Under the pieces are notes generated by a model. It did not search any database. It was not told the origin of the DNA and was given only the letters and a program-made list of their open reading frames with translations. From Pseudomonas maioricensis (GTDB lineage: Bacteria > Pseudomonadota > Gammaproteobacteria > Pseudomonadales > Pseudomonadaceae): a stretch of DNA of 64,000 nt. Shown one piece after another: positions 1 to 8,292 of the stretch (position 1 is the stretch's first letter; every line of letters begins with the position of its first letter). The stretch is from the NCBI RefSeq assembly GCF_022790535.1, contig NZ_LOHG01000011.1:179912-243911 (forward strand), read 5' to 3'. The translations under genes and the position numbers were made by a program.

Positions 1-2746
1 CGGCTTCCTCTCTGCTGTATCCAAAGGTGTGCCACGCGCCTTTGTTCCAATCGGTAATGATGCCCTGCTCATCCAGCACCACGATTGCATAATCATGGGT
101 GCTTTCCGTTACAAGGCGCATTCGCTCTTCACTCAAGCGAAGTTCCTGCTCCGCCTCGCGGCGGGAGGTGATATCAACAAAAGTGAGAACGATCCCACCG
201 ATCTGATCCACGTTGGACCGGAAAGGCAATACCCGCACGATGTACCAGCGGCCGCTGGAACTGGCGATTTCCCGCTCGATGCCCTTTAGCGATTCGAACA
301 CCGACATGGCATCGTCGATCATTTCATCGTATTTAAGCCGGTGAGTGATATCCATCAACGGGCGGCCAGCGTCTACCGACCGCATGTTGAAAATATCGGT
401 CGCCCTCGGGGTGAACCATTTGATTCGCAGTTCTCTGTCAACGAAAACAGTCGCGATGTCGGTGGAGCTGATCAGGTTACTCAGGTAGTCGTTGACCTGG
501 TCTGTTTCCTCGACCTTGATCTTCAACTCGTGGTTCACCGTCAGAAGCTCTTCGTTGATCGACTGCAACTCTTCCTTGCTGGTTTCCAGCTCTTCGGACG
601 CGGACCGCAGTTCTTCATTGATCGCCTGCATTTCCTCATTGGAGGCCTTGAGCTCTTCGCTGGAGACCTCCGCCTGCTCGATCACTTCCTGAAGTTGCAA
701 TTTGGTCCGCTGCAACTCGCGGTCCAGATTGGAAAGCATCTGGTTCTCTGACTGCACGGACACATCGGAGCTGACGTTCTGCGCGTCTATCTCCTGCTCG
801 CTGAACAGGATGTACAGGCAGTTGAGCTCTGTTACCGAGTCGGTGAAAGGATGCACTTCAATCTGCACCTGATAGTGCTGTGCGTCGCGCTTATGGTTAA
901 CGGGACGCGCTCTGGCGGATTGCCCGGATTGTTGAGCCTGGAAGATCGTAGTACGCAGTTCCAGACGCAGGTCGCCGCTGACCAGCGACAGCAGATTATT
1001 GCTGACTTCTCCCGTCATATGCTGCAAGTAGCGGCCAGCCCCCTGGCTGATATAAAGCACATCCGCTTCGTTATTGATAATAATGCTGGGCGGGGAAAAG
1101 CGTTCTGCAGCCCGGTGGTAAAGCTCGACCGTTGACGGCTTTTTGGCCACCCGGGCGTCGCTGGGCTGGGACGCCGAAATTGTTCGGGCATAGCCACCAC
1201 GAGGCATCGCCGGCAGTCGATGGGTGTTCGGGCCGCTGCGCGCGCGAAAGATGCGATTTTTTTTGTCCAGGGTCGTGAATAGTTCAGGGCACGCATCGGC
1301 TGATTCCGAAGTGCCAAGAAACAGATAACCTCCCTCGCGCAGCGCAAAATGGAACATCTGCAAAATCTCGCGCTGAACGTCGCGATCAAGATAAATGAGC
1401 AGATTGCGACAGACAATCAGGTCGATCTGCGAAAAAGGCGGATCTACCAGCAGGCTATGTTTGGCGAACAGAACGCGCTCGCGAATGTCTTTGCGCACCC
1501 GGTAGTTGGTGTCCTCCTTGACGAAGTAATGGCGCAACCGTACAGGCGAGACGTCGGTGACAATGGCTTCGGAATAGAGCCCATTGCGACCGGCACCAAT
1601 AGCGCGTTCGTCAATATCGCTGGCGAATATCTGGATCTTGAGATCGGAAGATATCTCGGCTTTGTAATCGTTGAGCAGAATAGCGAGCGAGTAGGCTTCC
1701 TCACCCGTGGAAGTGCCCGCAGACCAGACACGAATTTCCTTGGCACTATCCGGGTGTTGCTGACGGGCGAAAAGCTGCGGCACCACTTCGCGCTCCAGCG
1801 ACTCAAAAGAATCACGATCGCGAAAGAAATTGGTCACGCCAATGAGCATGTCATCAAGCAGCGCCTTGGTTTCTTCAACGTGCTCCTCTATGTAGCGATA
1901 GTAAGACGGTAAATCAGGTTGCGTTGTGACCTGCATTCGCCGCTCGATACGACGTAGAACAGTGGCCCGCTTGTAGTGCCGAAAATCGTGTCCGGTGCCT
2001 GCACGCAACTTGGCGAGAATATCAAGCAACGCTTGCTCGGCTTGTTCGGCCGCCCGCTCATCGAGTTTGGGCGCAGGACCAGGAAGAATGTCAGCGGCAT
2101 TCGGCAGCTGGATGCGCTGGGCGTTGTGCCATAACTCCAGAATCTTCTGCGGCAGCTCGACCACCGGCAGCACGAAGTCAACCTGCTGAGTCTTGATAGC
2201 TGCCTGCGGCATCCCGTCGTACTCGGCATCCTCCGGGTGCTGGGCAAGCGTCACCCCGCCTTGCTCTTTGATACGCGATAAGCCAACGGCTCCGTCAGAG
2301 CCGGTACCTGACAACACGACGCAAAATGCGCGCTCTTTATGTACATCAGCCAGGTCGCGGAAAAACAGGTCTATGGTCTCGTGACCGCCATGCCTGGGGA
2401 CCGGAGGCAAGGCGCGCAAATAACCATCGTTCATGGCCAGGCGTTGCCCTGGGGAAATGACGTACACATGGTTGCGTTCGATGGGTAAGGCAGAAGTCAA
2501 CTGTGTGACCGGCATTTTGGTTCGGTTGGCGAGTAGTTTGCCAGCGCTGCTTTGGTGCTCGGGAGACAAGTGCAGCACCACCACAAAGGCCATTCCGCTA
2601 TTAGCCGGCATGTGCTCGAAAAAGTGCTGAGCAGCCTGCAGTCCGCCTGCAGAGGCCCCAATGCCGACTACTGGAAAATCAAGGTGGCTGGGCTGGGTAT
2701 CATTGCGCTGAGGGCGGCCTACGCCGGCATTTTCCTGGGTGTTCAT
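1..2746 (-). CDS. CheB-CheR-PAS fusion signalling protein (partial, C-terminus outside window)
   Basis: The frame runs about 915 codons from the ATG at 2746 and leaves the window without a stop. Domains in order: a CheB methylesterase domain (GIGASAGG with Ser32 as likely nucleophile, later VLSGTGSDGA); a CheR methyltransferase domain (HYKRATVLRRIERRM, then STGEEAYS in the SAM site and VCRNLLIYL); a long coiled coil rich in EELQ/SINEEL repeats near residues 650-735; and at least two PAS domains (TVFVDRELRIKWFTPRA, then a second reaching the edge). Proteins of this family usually end in a histidine kinase or further output domain, which would lie beyond position 1. There is no N-terminal receiver as in classical CheB. 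The role is inferred to be signal transduction rather than core chemotaxis. Confidence 0.9.
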   Translation of the reverse strand, partial: MNTQENAGVGRPQRNDTQPSHLDFPVVGIGASAGGLQAAQHFFEHMPANSGMAFVVVLHLSPEHQSSAGKLLANRTKMPVTQLTSALPIERNHVYVISPGQRLAMNDGYLRALPPVPRHGGHETIDLFFRDLADVHKERAFCVVLSGTGSDGAVGLSRIKEQGGVTLAQHPEDAEYDGMPQAAIKTQQVDFVLPVVELPQKILELWHNAQRIQLPNAADILPGPAPKLDERAAEQAEQALLDILAKLRAGTGHDFRHYKRATVLRRIERRMQVTTQPDLPSYYRYIEEHVEETKALLDDMLIGVTNFFRDRDSFESLEREVVPQLFARQQHPDSAKEIRVWSAGTSTGEEAYSLAILLNDYKAEISSDLKIQIFASDIDERAIGAGRNGLYSEAIVTDVSPVRLRHYFVKEDTNYRVRKDIRERVLFAKHSLLVDPPFSQIDLIVCRNLLIYLDRDVQREILQMFHFALREGGYLFLGTSESADACPELFTTLDKKNRIFRARSGPNTHRLPAMPRGGYARTISASQPSDARVAKKPSTVELYHRAAERFSPPSIIINNEADVLYISQGAGRYLQHMTGEVSNNLLSLVSGDLRLELRTTIFQAQQSGQSARARPVNHKRDAQHYQVQIEVHPFTDSVTELNCLYILFSEQEIDAQNVSSDVSVQSENQMLSNLDRELQRTKLQLQEVIEQAEVSSEELKASNEEMQAINEELRSASEELETSKEELQSINEELLTVNHELKIKVEETDQVNDYLSNLISSTDIATVFVDRELRIKWFTPRATDIFNMRSVDAGRPLMDITHRLKYDEMIDDAMSVFESLKGIEREIASSSGRWYIVRVLPFRSNVDQIGGIVLTFVDITSRREAEQELRLSEERMRLVTESTHDYAIVVLDEQGIITDWNKGAWHTFGYSREEA

Positions 2747-3161
2747 CACGTAAGTCCTATCGTGGCCGTACCTATTCTGTAAGTTACCTCTTAGAGCAAG
2801 CTTGTTAGCTACGGTCGTCCATGGCGAACAAAGAATCTGCAGCAAGCGAACACCTGGAAAAGAGATGGTATTCATAATAGCGCATAGGTGAAGCCCTGAC
2901 GTCATGCCATGAAGATGCAACGTGACGTTGGCAAAACGCCTGCACCATTAACCGCTTGCGGTGATTCCTAGTGATGCCATAGAGATATCAGCTGACTCGA
3001 CCGGATAGTTGCGCCTGATTAACGGGAGGTCTCACGACAAGTGCCTTCGCGCTGCGAGCTTCATCCGCCCGCGGTAATACTGACAGAACCCTCATGGGCT
3101 ATCGGCGTCTACCGGTGCATGCAGTCGACGATATCCAACCACTTTGATACGAGGGGTCAAC
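2747..3161. other. Intergenic region, divergent promoters expected
   Basis: About 415 bases between the divergent CheB-CheR fusion and the OBAP-like lipoprotein. It should hold both promoters. I see no convincing ORF, hairpin terminator or RNA gene in it. Confidence 0.4.
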
Positions 3162-3941
3162 ATGGTCGCCGAGCTTAACTCCGAAAAAAACACATCAACG
3201 ACAGGTAAGCTGGCCATCGCCTGTTTCGTCTCATCGGCAATCGCAGGATGTGCCGGGAGCAACAGCGCATCTCCGGTCGAGGCACCGGGTAATCCCGCCA
3301 CGGTGCTCACCAGGACTCTTGAGGCTGGAGCAGATGCGCTTCAGTCCCGCCCGCCTGTCGCGGCACTCAATACATACCTGGATGGCTTCCACTTTTATAA
3401 CGGCGACATGAAGGCGCAAATGGAAGCTCATCACTACTGCTCAGTCCTCAATGAAGAGGTGATTCAGTGCGTGATCTATGACGGCAACATGAAGGATGCC
3501 AAGCTGATGGGCGTGGAATACATCATCAGCGAGCAGTTGTTTTCTACTCTGCCTCCAGCCGAGAAAACGTTATGGCACAGCCATGTTCACGAAGTGAAGT
3601 CTGGCCAGCTCATTGCTCCCGGTATCCCTGCGGCGGCTGAACACGCCTTGATGGAAAAGCTGGTTCACACCTATGGCAAGACGTGGCACACCTGGCATAC
3701 CGATCAGGACAAACAACTGCCCTTGGGCATGCCTCAGCTCATGATGGGTTTCACAGCCGACGGCCAGGCCGATCCATCGATGGTCATGCAGCGCAACAAA
3801 CGATTTGGCATTGATAGCGCAGCAGAGAAAAAAGCCCGAGAGGACATCCCTGCGCCAAGCGTGCAGCCCGGGGCAGACGCCTGGAGTGACGGCAAGGTGA
3901 TTCAGATTGATGACCCTTCTAGCGCCCGGCACTCTCACTAG
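3162..3941 (+). CDS. OBAP-family (DUF1264) lipoprotein
   Basis: A 259-residue protein. The ATG at 3162 has GAGGGG six bases upstream and is preferred over the in-frame TTG at 3144. The N-terminus carries a hydrophobic stretch ending in a lipobox-like AIAGC, so an outer-membrane or periplasmic lipoprotein is likely. The body has the features of the oil-body-associated protein family: YLDGFHFYNGDMKAQMEAHHYC near the start, QCVIYDGN, GVEYIISEQLF, WHSHVHEVKSG and KTWHTWH, many of them His-rich. Bacterial members have no established function. The gene stands alone, divergent from the signalling fusion upstream. Confidence 0.85.
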   Translation: MVAELNSEKNTSTTGKLAIACFVSSAIAGCAGSNSASPVEAPGNPATVLTRTLEAGADALQSRPPVAALNTYLDGFHFYNGDMKAQMEAHHYCSVLNEEVIQCVIYDGNMKDAKLMGVEYIISEQLFSTLPPAEKTLWHSHVHEVKSGQLIAPGIPAAAEHALMEKLVHTYGKTWHTWHTDQDKQLPLGMPQLMMGFTADGQADPSMVMQRNKRFGIDSAAEKKAREDIPAPSVQPGADAWSDGKVIQIDDPSSARHSH

Positions 3942-4022
3942 CGCGGAACTGGGGACCCTTGTCCTCTCAGGCAGCACGTCGACTTAAGTATCGAGTAACA
4001 ACACATCAGGAGCGACTGACTA

Positions 4023-4262
4023 ATGGGCAAGGACAGTGCAATCCTCGTTGCCGGAATTTTCAACCAGCTTCGCGTCCTCCGGGAATCCGTGATGGTTCTG
4101 GAGGCCGCCTAATCTGACTTGACGTCGCTCCAGGGCTCGCAAACGATGGATATTGAGGGGGCTGTCCATCTGTCTTTCATGAAACTTCAAGATCAGATCG
4201 CTGGAATGGAGGAGACCCTGGCATCCATTGCAGAGGCTACCGGTGAGATACCCAAGTTGTGA
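4023..4262 (+). pseudogene. Small ORF interrupted by an in-frame TAA
   Basis: The ATG at 4023 opens 29 codons (start MGKDSAILVAGIFNQLRVLR) and meets TAA at 4110-4112. The same frame then continues openly for 49 more codons (SDLTSLQGSQTMDIEGAVHL onward, a helical segment with KLQDQIAGMEETL) to TGA at 4260-4262. Read through, it would be a coherent 78-residue helical protein. An AGGAG lies 11 bases before the ATG. It could be a pseudogene created by one substitution, a sequencing error, or two unrelated short frames. I do not recognise the family. Confidence 0.35.
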
Positions 4263-4490
4263 GTTCAGGAAGAGCGAGGTTGGCCCTTGAGAGTTCATCC
4301 ACCCCACGACCTTCACGGGCGGATTGACTCGGTACCCTGTCGCTGCCCGCTTATAACTTCTGCAACCGTCGCGCCTTCAGGGGCTGAGCTGGCCATTCGG
4401 AAACTGTGTTACTGACTGGAAGCGTTGAACGTTGCTTCACGCGGTACATCAGACATGATCGGGTTCCCCGTACAGCCACCTGTACAGGAC

Positions 4491-4515
4491 AAGCGGCGCC
4501 GTTGCAGCGCCGCTT
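4491..4515 (-). terminator. Hairpin after the YciE-like gene
   Basis: A perfect 9-bp stem (AAGCGGCGC / GCGCCGCTT) with a 7-base loop, just downstream of the minus-strand gene ending at 4533. There is no strong T-run on the minus side, so this is either a weak intrinsic terminator or an mRNA 3' stabilising hairpin. Confidence 0.55.
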
Positions 4516-4532
4516 GCTTCACCTCAACGCTG

Positions 4533-5033
4533 TCACTTGGATTCCAGCGTTGCGGCCTGATTACCGCCTTGCTCCGCAATCTTTGTCAGCTTTTCATCAG
4601 CGCCCTTTTCCTCAGCGAGCGTGGCAGCCAACAACGCTGCAGCGTCATCAAGTTTAAGATGTTTGGCCATTGCCAGCAGAGTGCCATAGGCGGCTATCTC
4701 GTAGTGCTCAACCTTCTGCGCCGCACCAATCAACGCCGCATCCAGAACGGCCCCCTTCTCGATCTCTTCCAGGATCTCTTTGGACTCTTCAACCAGCCCC
4801 TCCATGGCCGCGCATTTCATGCGTTTCAACTTTAACCCGGTTAGTTCCACCAGTTGATCAATACGCTCGATCTGACCTTGGGTTTCCTCAAGATGTGAGT
4901 TGAAGGCATCTGCCAGCAGCGGGTTGGTCGCCGCTCTCGCCAAACGCGGCAGCGCTTTGGTGATTTGCTTTTCAGCACTGTAAACATCGGAAAGTTCATG
5001 GATAAACAGGTCTTGGATAGTTTTTCTAGCCAT
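4533..5033 (-). CDS. YciE/YciF-type ferritin-like protein (DUF892)
   Basis: A 166-residue, all-helical protein starting MARKTIQDLFIHELSDVYSA. DUF892 proteins form a ferritin-like four-helix bundle with a di-metal site. Candidate metal ligands are visible: the Glu of FIHELSDVYSAEKQ, the Glu pair of HLEETQ, and the KVEHYEIAAYG segment, with a late LAEEKGADEKL. The family is associated with general-stress and stationary-phase proteins in enterobacteria and pseudomonads, but the in vivo substrate is not settled. The gene is monocistronic, with AAGGA before the ATG and a hairpin behind it. A CATTGCA/TGCAATG inverted repeat lies about 60-80 bases upstream. Confidence 0.9.
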   Translation of the reverse strand: MARKTIQDLFIHELSDVYSAEKQITKALPRLARAATNPLLADAFNSHLEETQGQIERIDQLVELTGLKLKRMKCAAMEGLVEESKEILEEIEKGAVLDAALIGAAQKVEHYEIAAYGTLLAMAKHLKLDDAAALLAATLAEEKGADEKLTKIAEQGGNQAATLESK

Positions 5034-5605
5034 TTCAACACTTCCTTCTGATCAGTATGCCGTCGCCTCGTCGCGGCGTTCGCATGGGATTTACATTGCA
5101 GTATTTGCAATGCACGAAAAACTGACCCGGTTGATTTAGGAAGTGTTCAAAGAATTTTCACAGGGGCGGATAAAAGGTTCAGAGATCACTCAAGGCTGAA
5201 CCAAGCCCGCCGCACTTTCCCACCCAGCGCGCGATCGCGCCTATGTTTGTGCAGCAATAAGGGATGTTTTAACGACGTGCGCGCGAACATGTTAATCGCG
5301 CCTGAGGCGATCAGATCAGTAGAATAGATTGCGGTCACATCAGGGCATTATCACGAACACGCCTATAAGAGGCGTCGTCAATAACCAATGCTTATCAGCA
5401 TTCGTTGTGACAGCCCGACTTGGTTGCCGGTGATGTTGTGAAAATAAACACGCATACGTCCCGAGAAACAATCGCAGACAGATAGACGAGTCGGCCCTCA
5501 TGGACAGACGGCTGACCTCATCCATTCGTGCTGATGAGATTCGCTTTGGCAACGCGGGCCAGGATGAAGCCAGGCCTGGCCGGCGCTGCCAGTCACGACG
5601 GTTGC
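5034..5605. other. Intergenic region upstream of the YciE-like gene
   Basis: About 570 bases with no ORF I believe. Plus-strand frames near 5500-5713 lack family features and overlap the small lipoprotein gene on the other strand. The only clear structure is the 19-bp inverted repeat at 5094-5112. Confidence 0.4.
5094..5112. promoter_or_regulatory. Inverted repeat CATTGCA-N5-TGCAATG
   Basis: Perfect 7-bp arms around a 5-base spacer, 61-79 bases upstream of the YciE-like start codon. The size and position suit a dimeric regulator. I cannot name the factor. Confidence 0.4.
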
Positions 5606-5755
5606 CTACTTGTGTTCATCGGCCTTGCCCTCTTGCATCTGAACAGAGGATCGAGTGCCGTCCGTATTGGCTTTGGTCGTAGTGTCGGAGTTCTCGAAGC
5701 AGCCGTGCAGTAACACTACAATGCTCAAACCTAGGAAAATGTGTAATTTTTTCAT
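5606..5755 (-). CDS. Very small lipoprotein (49 aa)
   Basis: A 50-codon minus-strand frame starting at the ATG complementary to 5753-5755 and ending in TAG at 5606-5608. The product begins MKKLHIFLGLSIVVLLHGC: two lysines, a hydrophobic core and a good lipobox (LLHG|C). It continues with a short polar tail rich in Thr, Asp and Lys, ending EGKADEHK. It resembles a minimal entericidin-like or unclassified small lipoprotein, with no known family that I recognise. It starts 2 bases after the DUF1652 gene on the same strand, so the two are probably cotranscribed. Confidence 0.65.
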   Translation of the reverse strand: MKKLHIFLGLSIVVLLHGCFENSDTTTKANTDGTRSSVQMQEGKADEHK

Positions 5756-5757
5756 CT

Positions 5758-6039
5758 TCACGCCTCGTTCACACGTTTACTGGAAGCGAATTTCCTTTCT
5801 TGACTATTGGCATTCGCGAGTCGATAGCGAACATCGCCAATGAGCTCCGCTATTGCTCTACTGGTCGACAGACCTTTGAAATCCAGATCCGGAATAACGA
5901 CAGATATCAGTGGATGGTTGTTTAACGTCACGCGAAGCGTATGCAAGCCATTATCTTCGCTGAACAAGCAGTGATCCGGCAGTAGCGCACGCTCGATGAT
6001 GTATTTAATTTCCAGGGCAGACAAACCATAATTATCCAT
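5758..6039 (-). CDS. DUF1652 domain protein
   Basis: A 93-residue protein from the ATG at 6039 (MDNYGLSALEIKYIIERALL). It is preferred over the longer frame from 6114 because TGAGGA sits about 8 bases upstream. The pattern LSALEIKYIIE, then LLPDHCLFS, a short beta segment (LRVTLN), and STSRAIAELIGDVRYRL near the C-terminus match DUF1652, a small cytoplasmic family common in Pseudomonas with no known function. A small lipoprotein gene follows immediately on the same strand. Confidence 0.8.
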   Translation of the reverse strand: MDNYGLSALEIKYIIERALLPDHCLFSEDNGLHTLRVTLNNHPLISVVIPDLDFKGLSTSRAIAELIGDVRYRLANANSQERKFASSKRVNEA

Positions 6040-6339
6040 GGGTAAATCCTCAAAAACCTCACTTCCAAGTGAATATTTATCATATGAATCTGAGGCGAAG
6101 CGCCAGGCACTCACCTTATTAACATCCGACTAAGTGAGCTCTCGAAACGCTTTATTTTTTGAATCATTTACCGACGAATGGCAGCATTGCCGCTGCGCTT
6201 TCACAGGACACCTGTTTATGTAGCTGCGCTACTTGTACGACTCTTGTATAACTTACGTTTCGTAAACTGATGTTTGCCTGCTATCAATGCGATTATCCGA
6301 AGCAACATCTGCGGTGAAGTCATTCACCGCCGAGATCTG
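6040..6339. other. Intergenic region
   Basis: Three hundred bases between the DUF1652 gene and the end of the DUF421 gene. It contains the DUF1652 promoter region and the short palindrome GTAGCTGCGCTAC near 6219-6231. I see no gene. Confidence 0.35.
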
Positions 6340-6780
6340 TTAGTCAGGAATGATCGAGATCTTCCCGTTGCGCTCCAGAATGGCGTATTTGATCTGCTCT
6401 ACTCGCTCGACCCCCTGCCCGATTCTTGCAGCTTCCATGATGTCATCTTCCTGAATCCGCGCTTCGTGCATGCGATGGCGCAAAAATGCGCCGTTCTCCA
6501 CAACAATGGTCGGGCCCCCATCGATCAGTTTTGCGACCCGCTTGAAGCGACGTTTGATCAGCGAAAACCCGATGTCGATCACCATGAGCGTGATGATAAC
6601 CAGAATGGCATTAGTGACCGAAAAATCATCCCCAAGTAACGCTTGCTGGGTGGCTTCACCGATGACCATCAGCAAGACGAAATCAAACGAAGTCAGCTCT
6701 CCCAGAGATCGTCTGCCTGATATTTTGAACAGCACCATCAACGCAAGATAGATGGCGCCCGCGCGCAAGACTGCATCCAT
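6340..6780 (-). CDS. DUF421 (YetF-like) membrane protein
   Basis: A 146-residue protein starting MDAVLRAGAIYLALMVLFKI. Two or three N-terminal membrane segments (IYLALMVLFKISGRRSLGEL, FVLLMVIGEATQQAL, AILVIITLMVIDIGF) are followed by a soluble domain with DGGPTIVVENGAF, EDDIMEAARIGQGV and a C-terminal YAILERNGKISIIPD. This layout and the KISGRRSLGELTSFDF motif are typical of DUF421/YetF. Bacillus members affect spore or envelope functions, but no function is known in Pseudomonas. The gene lies 7 bases after the upstream membrane-anchored protein gene and is likely cotranscribed with it. Confidence 0.9.
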   Translation of the reverse strand: MDAVLRAGAIYLALMVLFKISGRRSLGELTSFDFVLLMVIGEATQQALLGDDFSVTNAILVIITLMVIDIGFSLIKRRFKRVAKLIDGGPTIVVENGAFLRHRMHEARIQEDDIMEAARIGQGVERVEQIKYAILERNGKISIIPD

Positions 6781-6787
6781 GTGGCAC

Positions 6788-7300
6788 CTATGGGTAGATA
6801 AATTGAGTGATCGGAATGTGGCCACCACCGGCGATAGCGATCTCGCTTCTGATGAGTCCCAGGCCACTGCTTTTCCAGGAAACGTAAAGTGTCGCGTCTC
6901 CCCGTTTATCAGCCATCAGCGTAAGCGCCAGACCCTCGGACGTGCCTGTTGAAGTTATCGGCTGTGGCTGGATTGAATCGATGCTGAAGCTTTCCAGCAT
7001 GCCCTTGCCAATCAGCACTGTGACCGTTTGACCGGCTTTTCCCTGCGTTCGTATGATCATCGAGTTCGAGCCGCCGCTGCGATGGAAACGCTCATACTCC
7101 ACAGTCAGATCCCCTGGATCACTGACGGCTACGAGCGAGCTGAGCGGCCCCCTAGAAAATAAGCCAAGCAGGGTCAGGATCACCACCGCCAGAAGCACGT
7201 ACCAACCTAAGCGCTCGAACTTCCAGACCTTGCGTTGCAACTGGATATCCTCGATCACTGGATGCTCGCGATCCTTCATCTCATGCTCTAACACGCCCAT
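6788..7300 (-). CDS. Membrane-anchored protein of unknown function
   Basis: A 170-residue protein from the ATG at 7300 (MGVLEHEMKDREHPVIEDIQ). An internal Met at 7279 is an alternative start. A basic/aromatic juxtamembrane stretch (RKVWKFERLGW) precedes a single transmembrane segment (YVLLAVVILTLLGLFSRG) near residues 35-53. A predicted beta-rich periplasmic domain with no cysteine follows. This is a type II single-pass layout. I do not recognise the family. It sits directly upstream of DUF421, which suggests a two-gene unit in which this protein could be an extracytoplasmic partner. Confidence 0.7.
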   Translation of the reverse strand: MGVLEHEMKDREHPVIEDIQLQRKVWKFERLGWYVLLAVVILTLLGLFSRGPLSSLVAVSDPGDLTVEYERFHRSGGSNSMIIRTQGKAGQTVTVLIGKGMLESFSIDSIQPQPITSTGTSEGLALTLMADKRGDATLYVSWKSSGLGLIRSEIAIAGGGHIPITQFIYP

Positions 7301-7696
7301 GTGCCTCGCCCCGATAGATGACCAATCATGACCCTGAGAGTCGCCGACCACACCGTTCTCAATGGAGCGCTCGCCCCCTGTCATAGTTCCAGAGCATCAT
7401 GATCCGACCACGGCAGTGAGGTAGCCAACGCTTGAATAGTCCAGACTGGCCGGGATCAATCCGGGTCCTGACAGCGGTCTCAAAGACCGCCTGGCAAAGG
7501 AATGGCAAGTAGTAGTACTCGCGGATGGGGTACTCGCACCTCCAGGCGTCTGACGGCACCGAAGGTTCGCGCATGTGTCGACTTAACGGTGCGTCGCGCT
7601 GACGCTTGGACAAAATGCCGACCTTTGGTCCGTCATCCCGATCAGACCGGCAGTAACGAAGTCGAATATTTCAACCCACCCGCTCAGGAGATGCCG
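7301..7696. other. Intergenic region between divergent genes
   Basis: About 395 bases. A GCGGTCT-CAA-AGACCGC hairpin lies at 7474-7490 without a T-run on either strand. Several frames cross the region, but none has a ribosome site or family features. Confidence 0.35.
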
Positions 7697-8134
7697 ATGA
7701 AAAGCTATATAACCCCGCTGGCCTTGCTGCTTGGTATGGCGGGTAGCCAGGTGATGGCTCAGACTTCGTCCAACCCCCTGGACAGTGAGCGCTGGCAGTC
7801 CCGGCCGCTGATCGTGGTGGCGCCCAACGCCGGCGATGCTACCTGGCTGCAGTTCGAGCAGGACCTGATGAAGCCTGCCAACCGTGAAGCCTTCGTCGAC
7901 CGCGAAATGGTGCTGTATACCGTGGTGGGTGGAGTCGGTAAACGCAATGACCAAGCCCTGGACCCGCGCGCGACCTCAGCTCTGCTGAGCAGCCTTGGCG
8001 TTGAGCCCGACGGCCCGACCCGGTTGCTGCTGGTAGGTAAAGACGGCGGCACAAAAATTGACCAACACGCGCCACTGGACGTCAGCGTGGTCTTCGCGAC
8101 CATCGACAAAATGCCGATGCGGCAGAATCGCTGA
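7697..8134 (+). CDS. Secreted DUF4174 protein
   Basis: A 145-residue protein. The ATG at 7697 is chosen because GGAG ends six bases before it; the ATG at 7691 abuts the same GGAG. There is a clear signal peptide (MKSYITPLALLLGMAGSQVMA, cleaved before QT). The mature part begins with the DUF4174 pattern NPLDSERWQSRPLIVVAPN, continues with WLQFEQDL, and ends with a thioredoxin-fold-like RLLLVGKDGG segment and a terminal IDKMPMRQN. The family is periplasmic, thioredoxin-like in predicted fold but lacking CXXC. Its function is unknown. Confidence 0.85.
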   Translation: MKSYITPLALLLGMAGSQVMAQTSSNPLDSERWQSRPLIVVAPNAGDATWLQFEQDLMKPANREAFVDREMVLYTVVGGVGKRNDQALDPRATSALLSSLGVEPDGPTRLLLVGKDGGTKIDQHAPLDVSVVFATIDKMPMRQNR

Positions 8135-8292
8135 CCCGGTGATTTCTCGACCTGTCGCGGCCTTGAGCGCAGAATTGACAGGGCAAGCGTCGTGACGGGA
8201 CGTTAGTGTCCGGTTGTGACCAGTAGTAATCCCTTCCTCCCCCGCCGCGCCTTGTCTGACGATCAATTAACACCTGCACAAAAGAGTACCCG

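Noticed and set aside
5500..5713. Plus-strand frames of about 60 codons
   Set aside because: Overlap the small lipoprotein gene on the other strand, have no Shine-Dalgarno, and the products are unremarkable.
7359..7613. An 84-codon minus-strand frame
   Set aside because: Product is irregular, no ribosome site, and no family resemblance.
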